NCBI RefSeq assembly: GCF_001713475.1
Contig: NZ_CP016499.1
Span: 186,001 to 250,000 of the forward strand
Origin: Agrobacterium sp. RAC06
GTDB lineage: Bacteria; Pseudomonadota; Alphaproteobacteria; Rhizobiales; Rhizobiaceae
DNA: 64,000 nt
Direction: 5' to 3'
Shown here: positions 51,657 through 59,680 of the stretch, piece after piece
Layout: each line of letters starts with the position of its first letter
How positions within the stretch are numbered: the first letter of the stretch is position 1
Program-made: the position numbers and the translations under genes
The notes under the pieces: model-generated
The model's database searches: none
Told to the model about the DNA's origin: nothing
Seen by the model: only the letters and a program-made list of their open reading frames with translations

Positions 51657-52505
51657 TCAGGCTGCGGTAATCGCCGTTTCCGCAAGGTCGAGCCGAACGG
51701 GTTCCGGCTGATAGGGCGTGCGCGGCAGATCGCGTTCGAGCACGATCCTGTTGCGGCCGGACGACTTCGCGAGATAAAGCGCCTGATCGGCTGCGGCGTA
51801 GACGGCCGTGAAATCGCGAAGCGGTGTGATGTCGGCCAAGCCGCCGGATATGGTGACGGCGATCGACTGGTGCATGGACTCGACCAGACGGTTGGCAATG
51901 TTTCGCCGTAGCTTTTCCGCCATCGCGATGACATCGGCAAACTCGGCATCCCGAAAGAGGATGGCGAACTCTTCCCCGCCGATACGCGCGACGAGATGGG
52001 CGGGTCCGGTGATTTCGCACAGCGTTCTTGCAACCGAGACAATCACGTCGTCGCCGGCCAGATGGCCATAGCGATCGTTGATCTGCTTGAAACGGTCGAT
52101 GTCCAGGATCAGCAGATGCCCGCGCTCAACCTGAGAGAGATCATCGATGAAGGCGCGGCGATTGAGAAGGCCGGACAGCATGTCGGTTCGGCTCAACTGG
52201 CGGAACTCGAGCCGTGTTCTGGCGAGGTGAATGACCGCATAGCCCATGTAGAGCGAGCAGAGCATCGTCAGGACGAAGGATACAATCATGGCGATGCCGC
52301 AGCCGATTGCCAGATCGCGCAACAACGGGTTGAGCAAGACATCGAAGGCATGCAGGACAAGCAAGATGCCTGCGACCATGAAGCAGGCGATGATGGAATT
52401 ACGGATCGACAGTCTGGTCGCAAAGCGGATTACCGCATCCCAGTTGTCGAATTCTGTGAGCCCAATATCGCGGATGACCCACGCTTCAATCCGTTGCTTC
52501 AACAT
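51657..52505 (-). CDS. membrane diguanylate cyclase
   Basis: A 282-residue protein with two hydrophobic segments (about 35-57 and 62-92) and a GGDEF domain with GGEEF near 181-185 and DIDRFKQINDRYGH. The RxxD inhibition site is absent (GPAH at that place). It should make c-di-GMP. Layout, the RTDMLSGLLNRRAF linker and the C-terminal SSGRNRIV match the dcw-embedded cyclase at 36948, so they share ancestry. No clear SD is seen before the ATG, so translation may be weak or the start may differ. Confidence 0.93.
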   Translation of the reverse strand: MLKQRIEAWVIRDIGLTEFDNWDAVIRFATRLSIRNSIIACFMVAGILLVLHAFDVLLNPLLRDLAIGCGIAMIVSFVLTMLCSLYMGYAVIHLARTRLEFRQLSRTDMLSGLLNRRAFIDDLSQVERGHLLILDIDRFKQINDRYGHLAGDDVIVSVARTLCEITGPAHLVARIGGEEFAILFRDAEFADVIAMAEKLRRNIANRLVESMHQSIAVTISGGLADITPLRDFTAVYAAADQALYLAKSSGRNRIVLERDLPRTPYQPEPVRLDLAETAITAA

Positions 52506-52754
52506 AGGTTTTGACCATACAGAATGACTTGAAACGAAAATCGATCAGTCGACGCGAGAGCTTATCTGCCGCCGTCTGCTGTCATGAAATATGTTTGCTC
52601 GCAAACATTGCGACCGTCTTACGTCAAGGTGCCGAATGCAACCCTGGCCGTAAAGAGTTCATTTTCATTTATACTAGTATTAATCCCCTAAAAATTAAGG
52701 TTCGATGAATCCAAAACCCTGGATTGCATATGGCCGCGTGCCGATCCGAGACGT

Positions 52755-53165
52755 TCACGGCTCAGTGAAACCGGATGGGACAACCTGCAGCTGATGGAGA
52801 GACGGATTGTTGACGAAAAGCAGACCGCCCCGGGAAGTCGACCCGGCAGCGACGTAGTCGAAGGTCATTCCCGCTTCCTCGACCAGCTCAGGTCCGTCGA
52901 GGAGCGCCGCCTTTATTTCCACCGCAGCGGCCGCCTGATCACCTGAATTGCGTACCTCGATCATGACGCGCCAGCCGGAGAGCTGGGGATCAATGGCGAG
53001 GATCAGGACGGCAAGCTCCGGTGGGCGGTCGTCGCTCGTCATCGCTTCGAATGCCATCCAGCCGATCACCGCCACGACAATGGTGGTTGCCGCAAGGCCG
53101 GTGAGCCATTCCACCCAATGCGGGCGTATGGGGTCGGTCGCTTTGCTGGCATTGTCACGGGTCAT
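52755..53165 (-). CDS. uncharacterised membrane-anchored protein, TIGR02588-like
   Basis: A 136-residue protein with one membrane helix (about 22-42) and a C-terminal beta-rich domain (WRVMIEVRNSGDQAAAAVEIKA) resembling an Ig-like fold, probably periplasmic. From memory it fits the family TIGR02588, which is usually found beside TIGR02587. AAGGAGG lies 6 bases before the ATG. It is 11 bp after the 53177 gene, forming an operon. No function is known to me. Confidence 0.75.
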   Translation of the reverse strand: MTRDNASKATDPIRPHWVEWLTGLAATTIVVAVIGWMAFEAMTSDDRPPELAVLILAIDPQLSGWRVMIEVRNSGDQAAAAVEIKAALLDGPELVEEAGMTFDYVAAGSTSRGGLLFVNNPSLHQLQVVPSGFTEP

Positions 53166-53176
53166 GTCGGGCCTCC

Positions 53177-54046
53177 TTAAAGAATAAGTCTGGCGGCGGC
53201 CGCGCCGATCGCTGCCGGAAAGCCGAGCACGACCAGCGTCAGAAGGGCCTCTGCCATGCCGAGGTCATCCAGCCGACCGAAGGTCCAGAGGCTGTAGAGA
53301 CTGACGGCGAGGGCGACAACGTAACCGGGGATGGTGAACCAGACAAAGGCATGCCAGACCGGCGTTTCCTCCTGAAGACTGTGGCCGCCCTTGAAGGCGA
53401 GCGCATAAACGAAGCCATGCATCAGCATCATCGACAGTGCCATGAGGGCAAGCGCATGCCAGATGGTCATTTTGTAGGCGAGAAGGATCATCTCCTCTGT
53501 CGGGGCCAGATTGAGCGACAGGAAAAGTGCACCCACGGCCATCATGAAGAGCTCGGTGAGGTAGCCGGTATTGGCCTCCTGGCTTGGATCGGCACCGTCC
53601 TGCTCGTCATCGGCATCCTCGTCCTGCATGCTGAGCTGGCTTCGGCCGAGCAATGCACCGATGCTTGCCGGTACTGCCTGTAGCGCCACCATTCCGACCC
53701 ATTCGCGCGGCGCCATATCGAGCGTGATCACCCCGAGCAGCACAAGGATCAGCGCACTGGCGGCGACGCCCATGCCATAGGCAACGATCGCGTCGCGGGC
53801 CGATTCGCGCCATGTGGCGGTCCGTTCGAAGCCGATACGGTGGGAAAGTCCGACGAGGAGAGGCAGGTTGAGGACCAGCAGCAGAAGAAGCCGCTCTCGG
53901 TCCATGTAGAAGCCGAGGAACCACATCTCCATGGTCATCAGCATGGGGATGGAGAAGAGAAGGGCACCGGCAAGCCCGCGTGCAAGGCCGACGAGAAACC
54001 GGCTTACCCGTGCCGATTCGTGACGTTCATCTGCGACTTCTGCCAT
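53177..54046 (-). CDS. uncharacterised integral membrane protein, TIGR02587-like
   Basis: A 289-residue protein with about eight hydrophobic segments and a charged Asp/Glu-rich loop in the middle (about 148-165, DEDADDEQDGAD). It fits, from memory, family TIGR02587 of putative membrane proteins. The start at 54046 (MAEVADERHES) is preceded by GGTGGA; an ATG 12 codons upstream is less likely. It forms an operon with the TIGR02588-like gene. A transport or stress role has been guessed for such pairs, but nothing in the sequence proves it. Confidence 0.78.
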   Translation of the reverse strand: MAEVADERHESARVSRFLVGLARGLAGALLFSIPMLMTMEMWFLGFYMDRERLLLLLVLNLPLLVGLSHRIGFERTATWRESARDAIVAYGMGVAASALILVLLGVITLDMAPREWVGMVALQAVPASIGALLGRSQLSMQDEDADDEQDGADPSQEANTGYLTELFMMAVGALFLSLNLAPTEEMILLAYKMTIWHALALMALSMMLMHGFVYALAFKGGHSLQEETPVWHAFVWFTIPGYVVALAVSLYSLWTFGRLDDLGMAEALLTLVVLGFPAAIGAAAARLIL

Positions 54047-54189
54047 TGTTCCACCGTCCCTTGCCGCGCAGGGAATGCGCAAATGGGGGTGGTTGTTCCG
54101 TCTGGCGGGAGGTTGACCGGCTGCCGTGAGGCAACCGGTTCATGTCTGGCAGGAGCGTTGCATGTACACGTCCTGCGGCCAGGGGCCGA

Positions 54190-56301
54190 TCAGCCCTTCG
54201 GCTTGAAGGTCTTTTTCTTGGGGCCTGCCGATGGGCCACGGTCGTCGAACTTGCCCTTGGGCTTGCCGGCGCCGGCGAAGGCGGGCTTGTCGCCCTTCGG
54301 CTTGCCGGCCCAGTCGGGCTTGGCAGGCTTGTCCCAGGAATTCGACGCACCCTTCGGCTTCTTCTTGAAACCGGGCTTGTCGTCGCTCCAGTCGGGACGC
54401 TTCGGCTTGGGCGCGTCGCCCCAGACTTCCGAGTCCGTCACCGCCATGGCGTCGCGCGGTGGCCGGGCAGGGCCGTCGTCCTTGCGGGCGTAGGGCTTCT
54501 TGTCGCCGAACGGCTTCTTCTCACCATAGGGTGCCTTGTCGCCATAGGCCTTCTTCTCGCCGTAGGGCTTCTTGTCACCATAAGGCTTCTTGTCGCCAAA
54601 GGGCTTGCGATCGCCTTCCTCGCGCGGTGGGCGGGGGGCGCGCTCCTTCGGAGCCGCGTTGAAGTCCGGCATGCCGGGGAGCTGTGACAGCGTAATGCCG
54701 CGCTCAAGCGCCTTGTTCGGGCCAAGCGCGCCCAGGAACGTGTCGAGTGCGCTTTCAGCGATCTCGACGAAGGTTTCCTCCGGCTGCATCTTGATCGCGC
54801 CGATCTCGTTCTTGGTGATGTTGCCGTTGCGGCAGAGCATCGGGATCAGCCAGCGCGGCTCGGCATTCTGGCGGCGGCCGACGGAAACGGAAAACCAGAC
54901 GCTGGCGCCAAAATCGCCACGCGGCTTGGTCGCCGAGTTGGCCGGGTTGGCATAGTCCGGCTCCTTGCGGGCCTTGCCGGCTTCGAGGCTGACGGGGATC
55001 AGATCTTCGGGTGCCGAACGCTTGCCGCGCTGCAAACGCAGGAAGGCAGCGGCCACCTGTTCGGCGCCGTGGGTCGCGATCAGCGATGCGATCATCGGTG
55101 CTTCGTCTTCGGTGATCACTTCCGTCAGCATGGGATCGCCCATCAGGCGTTCATCGTCGCGGGCCTGAACTTCGTCGGCGGAGGGCGGAAGCGCCCAGGT
55201 CGGGCGAACATTGGCGCCGCCAAGCAGGCGCTCGGCCTTGCGACGGGCACTGTTCGGCACGATCAGCGCCGAGACGCCCTTGTTGCCGGCGCGGCCTGTG
55301 CGGCCGGAACGGTGCAAAAGGGTTTCGGAATTGGTCGGCAGGTCCGCATGGATGACGAGCTCGAGGCCCGGCAGGTCGATGCCGCGGGCGGCGACATCGG
55401 TCGCGATGCAGACGCGCGCACGGCCATCGCGCATGGCCTGCAGCGCATGGGTGCGTTCATTCTGCGAAAGCTCGCCTGACAGCGCCACGACCGAAAAGCC
55501 GCGGTTGTGCAGGCGTGAGGTCAGGTGGTTGACGGCAGCACGGGTGGAGCAGAAGACAATGGCGTTGCGGGCTTCATAGAAGCGCAGCACGTTGATGATG
55601 GCATTCTCGCGATCGGGATTGGCGACGGCGAGCGCACGATACTCGATGTCGACATGCTGCTTCTGTTCGGACACGGCCTCGATGCGGCGTGCGTCGCGCT
55701 GGTAGCTCTTGGCGAGGTCAGCGATCGAGCGCGGCACGGTTGCCGAGAACATCAGCGTGCGTCGATCGTCGGGCGATTCTTCCAGGATGAATTCGAGGTC
55801 TTCGCGGAAGCCGAGATCGAGCATCTCGTCGGCTTCGTCGAGCACGACGACACGCATCTGGGACAGATCGAGCGCGCGGCGGGTAATGTGGTCGCGCAGG
55901 CGTCCCGGTGTGCCGACGATGATATGGGCACCGCGCTCCAGTGCGCGGCGCTCATTGCGAATGTCCATGCCGCCGACGCAGGAACCGATGATCGCGCCGG
56001 TCTCGGCAAAGAGCCACTCCAGTTCGCGCATGACCTGCATGGCCAGTTCTCGGGTCGGTGCGATTGCGAGAGCCAGCGGTGCGCCGGCGCGCTCGAAACG
56101 ACCGCCTTCCGGCAGCAGCGTCGGGGCCATGGCGAGACCGAAGGCAACCGTCTTGCCGGAGCCCGTCTGGGCGGAGACGAGCGCGTCGCGACCTTCCAGC
56201 TCGGGGTCGATCATGGCCTGCTGCACGGGTGTCAGGGTATCGTAGCCGCGCTTGCGCAAGGCCTCAGCGATCGCCGGAACGATGGCGTCGAAATCAGTCA
56301 T
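54190..56301 (-). CDS. DEAD-box RNA helicase with DbpA-type RNA-binding domain
   Basis: A 703-residue helicase. The core (about 15-370) has the Q motif, AQTGSGKT (I), PTRELA (Ia), VLDEADEM (II), SATV (III) and HRSGRTGRAG (VI). A DbpA-type RNA-binding domain follows at about 475-545. The C-terminal 140 residues are Lys/Pro/Gly-rich, disordered and basic, with six to seven copies of the hexapeptide KKPYGD/E. Such enzymes act in ribosome assembly or mRNA turnover, often in the cold (DeaD/CsdA). The basic tail probably binds RNA without sequence preference. Confidence 0.94.
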   Translation of the reverse strand: MTDFDAIVPAIAEALRKRGYDTLTPVQQAMIDPELEGRDALVSAQTGSGKTVAFGLAMAPTLLPEGGRFERAGAPLALAIAPTRELAMQVMRELEWLFAETGAIIGSCVGGMDIRNERRALERGAHIIVGTPGRLRDHITRRALDLSQMRVVVLDEADEMLDLGFREDLEFILEESPDDRRTLMFSATVPRSIADLAKSYQRDARRIEAVSEQKQHVDIEYRALAVANPDRENAIINVLRFYEARNAIVFCSTRAAVNHLTSRLHNRGFSVVALSGELSQNERTHALQAMRDGRARVCIATDVAARGIDLPGLELVIHADLPTNSETLLHRSGRTGRAGNKGVSALIVPNSARRKAERLLGGANVRPTWALPPSADEVQARDDERLMGDPMLTEVITEDEAPMIASLIATHGAEQVAAAFLRLQRGKRSAPEDLIPVSLEAGKARKEPDYANPANSATKPRGDFGASVWFSVSVGRRQNAEPRWLIPMLCRNGNITKNEIGAIKMQPEETFVEIAESALDTFLGALGPNKALERGITLSQLPGMPDFNAAPKERAPRPPREEGDRKPFGDKKPYGDKKPYGEKKAYGDKAPYGEKKPFGDKKPYARKDDGPARPPRDAMAVTDSEVWGDAPKPKRPDWSDDKPGFKKKPKGASNSWDKPAKPDWAGKPKGDKPAFAGAGKPKGKFDDRGPSAGPKKKTFKPKG
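54491..54614 (-). repeat. 18-bp tandem repeat in the helicase gene tail
   Basis: Six full and two partial 18-bp units encode the hexapeptide K-K-P-Y/F-G-D/E. The units differ mostly at synonymous or Tyr/Phe and Asp/Glu positions, so the peptide is under selection while copy number may vary between strains. Confidence 0.9.
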
Positions 56302-56469
56302 GGAGTGGTCTTTCGAATGTGATGGATGATGCGGGCCAAAGCACCGCGCCCGCCGATTGCGGGTATGTTGGCGCTGTTCCTACCCGTCTCGACCCAGAAA
56401 GTCGAGGGGCAGGGAACGAAAACGCTGCGCTATGGTGAACCATAGGCCTCGCACCACCCGGACACGTCA

Positions 56470-57003
56470 TCAGCGAAGCCGCGCCATGGCCAAGGCCTCG
56501 ACATAGGCTCCGCCGCGAAAAGCGTAGTCCACCATCCTCCCTTCCACGGTGAAGCCGAAGCTCTCATAGAGGGCGATCGCGGCGCAATTGTCCGCATAAA
56601 CGGTCAGTTCAAGGCGTCGCAGGTTCAGCCAGTCATCGGCGATGCCGACGGCTTCGCCGAGGAGCGCGCGCCCGATCCCGCGTCGGGTAAAGTCGTCATG
56701 CACGCCCATGCCGAGCGTTGCGACATGGGCACGCCTGCCTTTTGCCGGCGACAAACCGATATCGCCGACCACCGTGCCGTCGAATACGGCCACGAGGTAT
56801 CGGGCATCGCCGGACTGCTGTTCTATGCCGCGCCTGATTTCCTCGACGCTGTGATAGGGGAGGCGCATGGTGCCCCAGCGGTAGCCTGGCAGATTGTGCA
56901 GGTCGGCGATCGCGGCGGCGTCGACTTGAGATCGCGCACGGATCATCAGGCCTTCTGGCCAGGGATGCTCCTCGCGGGAAGCGACGGGATGTGATTGCGG
57001 CAT
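56470..57003 (-). CDS. GNAT-family acetyltransferase
   Basis: A 177-residue acetyltransferase. The acetyl-CoA loop RRGIGRALL lies near 110-118, with the flanking VATLGMGVHDDF and the YADNCAAIALYESFGF strand-helix typical of GNAT. The overall pattern resembles YhhY, an N-acetyltransferase for amino acids. The start is uncertain; an internal ATG at residue 20 (MIRARSQVD) is also plausible and would match the usual GNAT N terminus. Cytoplasmic; acceptor unknown. Confidence 0.87.
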   Translation of the reverse strand: MPQSHPVASREEHPWPEGLMIRARSQVDAAAIADLHNLPGYRWGTMRLPYHSVEEIRRGIEQQSGDARYLVAVFDGTVVGDIGLSPAKGRRAHVATLGMGVHDDFTRRGIGRALLGEAVGIADDWLNLRRLELTVYADNCAAIALYESFGFTVEGRMVDYAFRGGAYVEALAMARLR

Positions 57004-57185
57004 TCTTGCTCTCCATGTCGTGGGCGGGAGAGCGAACCGGACGCCTGCTCAACCGCAGGGCGTTCGGGATAAGTAGGTTCTACAGACGCGACCTGACCCG
57101 GACACCCTTGCAAAGGGGGATCACAAGAAGGGTCATAGAGGTGGTCGAGTAAGTTTTAGCCATAGGCATATGGTGGAGAGGGCGC

Positions 57186-57221
57186 AGGCGTCGGTCAAGA
57201 GCGACGCCCGGACCCTTGTCC
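57186..57221 (+). other. tandem hairpins before the exonuclease gene
   Basis: GGCGTCG/CGACGCC (57186-57192, 57201-57207) is followed at once by CGGAC/GTCCG (57208-57212, 57217-57221). They lie 30 bp before the ATG and may shape the mRNA leader. Confidence 0.35.
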
Positions 57222-57250
57222 GAATCCGCTTGAGGTTTTAAGGCTTTCGA

Positions 57251-57892
57251 ATGTCCACCTCCCAATTCTCCGGCAAGACGATTGCCATCGACTTCGAGAC
57301 CGCGACCGAGGCGCGTGCCAGTGCCTGCTCCATCGGCCTCGCCTTTATCGAGAACGGCCGCGTCGTGCGCGTCGAGGAGCGCCTGATCCGGCCGCCGGAA
57401 AACCGCTACTCGCCCTTCAACATCGCCATTCACGGCATCCGGCCCGAACATACGGCCAATGCGCCCGAGTTTCCCGATGTGATGGCAGAGTTCGCCGGTG
57501 ACTTCGAGGGCGCGCGGATGATCGCCCACAATGCCTCCTTCGATTTTTCGGTGCTGAGGGCCTGCCTCGATTTTTCGGGACTGGAGTATCCGGAGCTGTC
57601 CTATCTGTGCAGCGTCAAGCTCGCCCAGCGCCACTGGCCCTCGCTCGGATCGCACCGGCTGAACGTGCTGGCCGCGCATCTCGGCTTCAGCTTCCTGCAC
57701 CACAATGCCGCCGAAGATGCGCGCATCTGCGCCGAAGCCTGCCTTGCCATGGCTTTGGAGGCCGAGGTTGAAGACCTCTTCGATCTCGCTGTGACGCTCG
57801 GGCTCAATCCGGGGCGTTTGCACCGGCATGGCTATGATGCCTGCTCCTTTGCCCGCAAGCCGAAGAAGAAATCGCTCGCCTTGCAAGCGTGA
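57251..57892 (+). CDS. DEDDh-type 3'-5' exonuclease (DnaQ-like)
   Basis: A 213-residue exonuclease with Exo I IAIDFETAT (Asp14, Glu16), Exo II HNASFDFSVLRA (Asp near 103) and Exo III HHNAAEDA (His and Asp), the DEDDh set. It removes 3' nucleotides from DNA, and relatives include the proofreading subunit of Pol III and RNase T. The stand-alone single-domain layout does not tell which. It is followed by the CreA gene after 43 bp. Confidence 0.9.
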   Translation: MSTSQFSGKTIAIDFETATEARASACSIGLAFIENGRVVRVEERLIRPPENRYSPFNIAIHGIRPEHTANAPEFPDVMAEFAGDFEGARMIAHNASFDFSVLRACLDFSGLEYPELSYLCSVKLAQRHWPSLGSHRLNVLAAHLGFSFLHHNAAEDARICAEACLAMALEAEVEDLFDLAVTLGLNPGRLHRHGYDACSFARKPKKKSLALQA

Positions 57893-57935
57893 CCGGGCAT
57901 CCTATCTTCAGGGATATCACGAAGGAGTGAAGTCC

Positions 57936-58424
57936 ATGTCGATTCGCAAAGCCGCCGCCGCTGCCGCCATTCTCGCCTCGACGGCGATCCCCGCATCGTC
58001 CGAAGTCGTCGGCAAGGTCGGCGTGGACTGGGTCGGCAATGACATCGTCATCGAAGCGATGACCGATCCCGAAGTGAAGGGCGTTACCTGCCACGTCACC
58101 TATTTCGATCGCTCGATCATCGATCGGCTGTCCAAAGGCAACTGGTTCGAGGATCCCTCGAACAACTCGATTGCCTGCCGCCAGACGGGACCGATCGAAA
58201 TCGGCGATATCGATCTTTCGGAGGATGGCGAAGAGGTCTTCCGGGAAGGGCTCTCGATCATCTGGAAGTCGCTCGTCGTCAATCGCATCTACGACAAGAA
58301 GAACGATACGCTGATCTATCTTGCCCATTCGCGACAGGTTGTAGAAGGCTCGGCCAAGATGGCGATCTCGACCGTGCCGCTGTTCAATCAGACGGTCGTC
58401 TGGACATCGGGCAAGCCGAACTGA
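57936..58424 (+). CDS. creA: CreA-family periplasmic protein
   Basis: A 162-residue protein with a signal peptide (about 1-22) and a CreA domain: VGKVGVDWVGNDIVIEAMTDPEVKGVTCHV near the N terminus and a conserved Cys pair (Cys51 and a second Cys near 84) that may form a disulphide. The function of CreA is not known, despite its name from the E. coli creABCD locus. AGGAG lies 9 bases before the ATG. It is in line with the exonuclease gene. Confidence 0.88.
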   Translation: MSIRKAAAAAAILASTAIPASSEVVGKVGVDWVGNDIVIEAMTDPEVKGVTCHVTYFDRSIIDRLSKGNWFEDPSNNSIACRQTGPIEIGDIDLSEDGEEVFREGLSIIWKSLVVNRIYDKKNDTLIYLAHSRQVVEGSAKMAISTVPLFNQTVVWTSGKPN

Positions 58425-58581
58425 CAGACCAGTTTTGGGGAGAATCGGGATCGGCATGCCCGGTGTGACATCTGTCACTTCAATGGGGCGATACAGTGGG
58501 TCATGCATTTTGAACCGGCTCCGCGTCACCCCCAATTTCGCAGCCGGACGGAGAGCATCCTGTTCAACTCTCCACACAAAG

Positions 58582-58611
58582 ACGCCCTGGAGCCTTGCGG
58601 ATCCAGGGCGT
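58582..58611. terminator. hairpin between converging genes
   Basis: A perfect 10-bp stem (58582-58591 with 58602-58611), 10-nt loop. It ends 24 bp after the stop of the minus-strand secreted protein gene. The T tracts are short on both strands. Confidence 0.55.
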
Positions 58612-58634
58612 TATTGAACGTTACGTAAGCGAGC

Positions 58635-58994
58635 TTACTTAACGTAGACGACCTTGCCACCGTTTGCGGCCGTCTCGACGTCGATGACGTTCATGGTTTC
58701 GATGCTCTTTTCCTGCAGAGCTGCCATGATAGCCGGATCAGCGCTTGCTTCAGCCTGCGCTTCAGACAGGGCGCTCTGGTCGTTGACCATGGCTTCGAGG
58801 CGCGTATGCTGCTGACGGTTCTGATCATTGTTCAGGCTGTCAAGGTAAACGATGTTCACGCCTTCAGCCATCGTCGTGGAATTGGTGGTGGTCGTCGTGT
58901 CGACCATCGGTGTAGCGGTCTGCGCGAGAGCAACGCCCGAGACAGAGGCGATAGACATAGCACCGGCGAGCGCGAGCTTTACTGCATTATTCAT
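58635..58994 (-). CDS. unknown secreted protein of 119 residues
   Basis: A signal peptide (about 1-24, ending ALAQT) is followed by a Thr/Ser-rich stretch (MVDTTTTTNSTTMAEG) and a helical Ala/Gln/Glu-rich domain without Cys. The mature part is about 95 residues and acidic, and ends in GKVVYVK. AAGGAG lies 7 bases before the ATG at 58994, so the longer upstream frame is not used. I do not recognise a family. It has its own hairpin downstream and stands alone between a CreA-like gene and a cheW gene. Confidence 0.8.
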   Translation of the reverse strand: MNNAVKLALAGAMSIASVSGVALAQTATPMVDTTTTTNSTTMAEGVNIVYLDSLNNDQNRQQHTRLEAMVNDQSALSEAQAEASADPAIMAALQEKSIETMNVIDVETAANGGKVVYVK

Positions 58995-59165
58995 GATGTT
59001 TCTCCTTGGTTTCTTTTCAGAAACTTCCGCGTCGTCGGAAGTCATGGAGAAACGTCAAAATGCCGCGACGGTTCCGTATTTGGTAAAATAAGTGTTTACT
59101 ATAACTTGTAGTCCCGCTCGCCCAGGCGGATATCCAGCGGGCCTGTCTGCTGCGCAAACGGGAAC

Positions 59166-59188
59166 GAGCCCCGACAATGTCGAGGCTC
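59166..59188 (-). terminator. terminator hairpin after cheW
   Basis: GAGCC/GGCTC with an inner CGAC/GTCG pairing forms a stem-loop 26 bp after the cheW stop. A T-containing stretch follows on the minus strand. Confidence 0.5.
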
Positions 59189-59213
59189 CTTCCTGGGAAG
59201 AAATAAGATTTGA

Positions 59214-59678
59214 TCAGGCGGCCTGAGCGAGCTCGTCGGCGATGACGGTGTCGAGGTTGAGGAAGCAGACCATCGACTTCTCAAGTGCGACGATGCCGCG
59301 GCAGAAGGCGCGCTGGGCTTCCGGGATGATTTCCGGTGCCGGCTGCAGGTCTTCACTCTTGATCGTCATCATGTCCGAGACCTGTTCGACCAGGAGACCG
59401 ACCAGCTTGCCGGCGATGTCGGTGACGATGATCGCTGCCCGTTCCGACGGTTCGGTCATCTTCATGCCGAGACGGCAGGCCATGTCGATGACCGGGATGA
59501 CGGCGCCGCGCAGGTTGATCAGGCCGAGAACGTAAGGGGGGGTATGCGGCATCGGGGTGACCGGTGCCCAGCCGCGGATTTCGCGGATGGCCATGATGTC
59601 GATGCAGAATTCCTGATCGCCGAGGTGGAAGGATACGATTTCCAGATAGGCGCCCGACTGTTTGATGGCATTACTCAT
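59214..59678 (-). CDS. cheW: chemotaxis coupling protein CheW
   Basis: A 154-residue CheW domain protein that links chemoreceptors to the kinase CheA. The pattern VSFHLGDQEFCIDIMAIREIRGW near the N terminus, LGLINLRGAVIPVIDM and GLLVEQVSDMM are family marks. It begins 2 bases after the chemoreceptor gene stop on the same strand, so both are one operon. No CheA is in the window, so it must serve one encoded elsewhere. Confidence 0.96.
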   Translation of the reverse strand: MSNAIKQSGAYLEIVSFHLGDQEFCIDIMAIREIRGWAPVTPMPHTPPYVLGLINLRGAVIPVIDMACRLGMKMTEPSERAAIIVTDIAGKLVGLLVEQVSDMMTIKSEDLQPAPEIIPEAQRAFCRGIVALEKSMVCFLNLDTVIADELAQAA

Positions 59679-59680
59679 GT

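Noticed and set aside
52506..52754. A 65-codon frame in the AT-richer spacer between the cyclase and the TIGR02588-like gene
   Set aside because: No SD, odd composition and no membrane or domain features; the palindrome ATACTAGTAT at 52671-52680 is too short to support a site by itself.
54162..54206. A short plus-strand ORF with GGAG before its ATG, overlapping the helicase 3' end
   Set aside because: It runs into the coding end of the helicase gene on the other strand and has no features beyond a weak SD.
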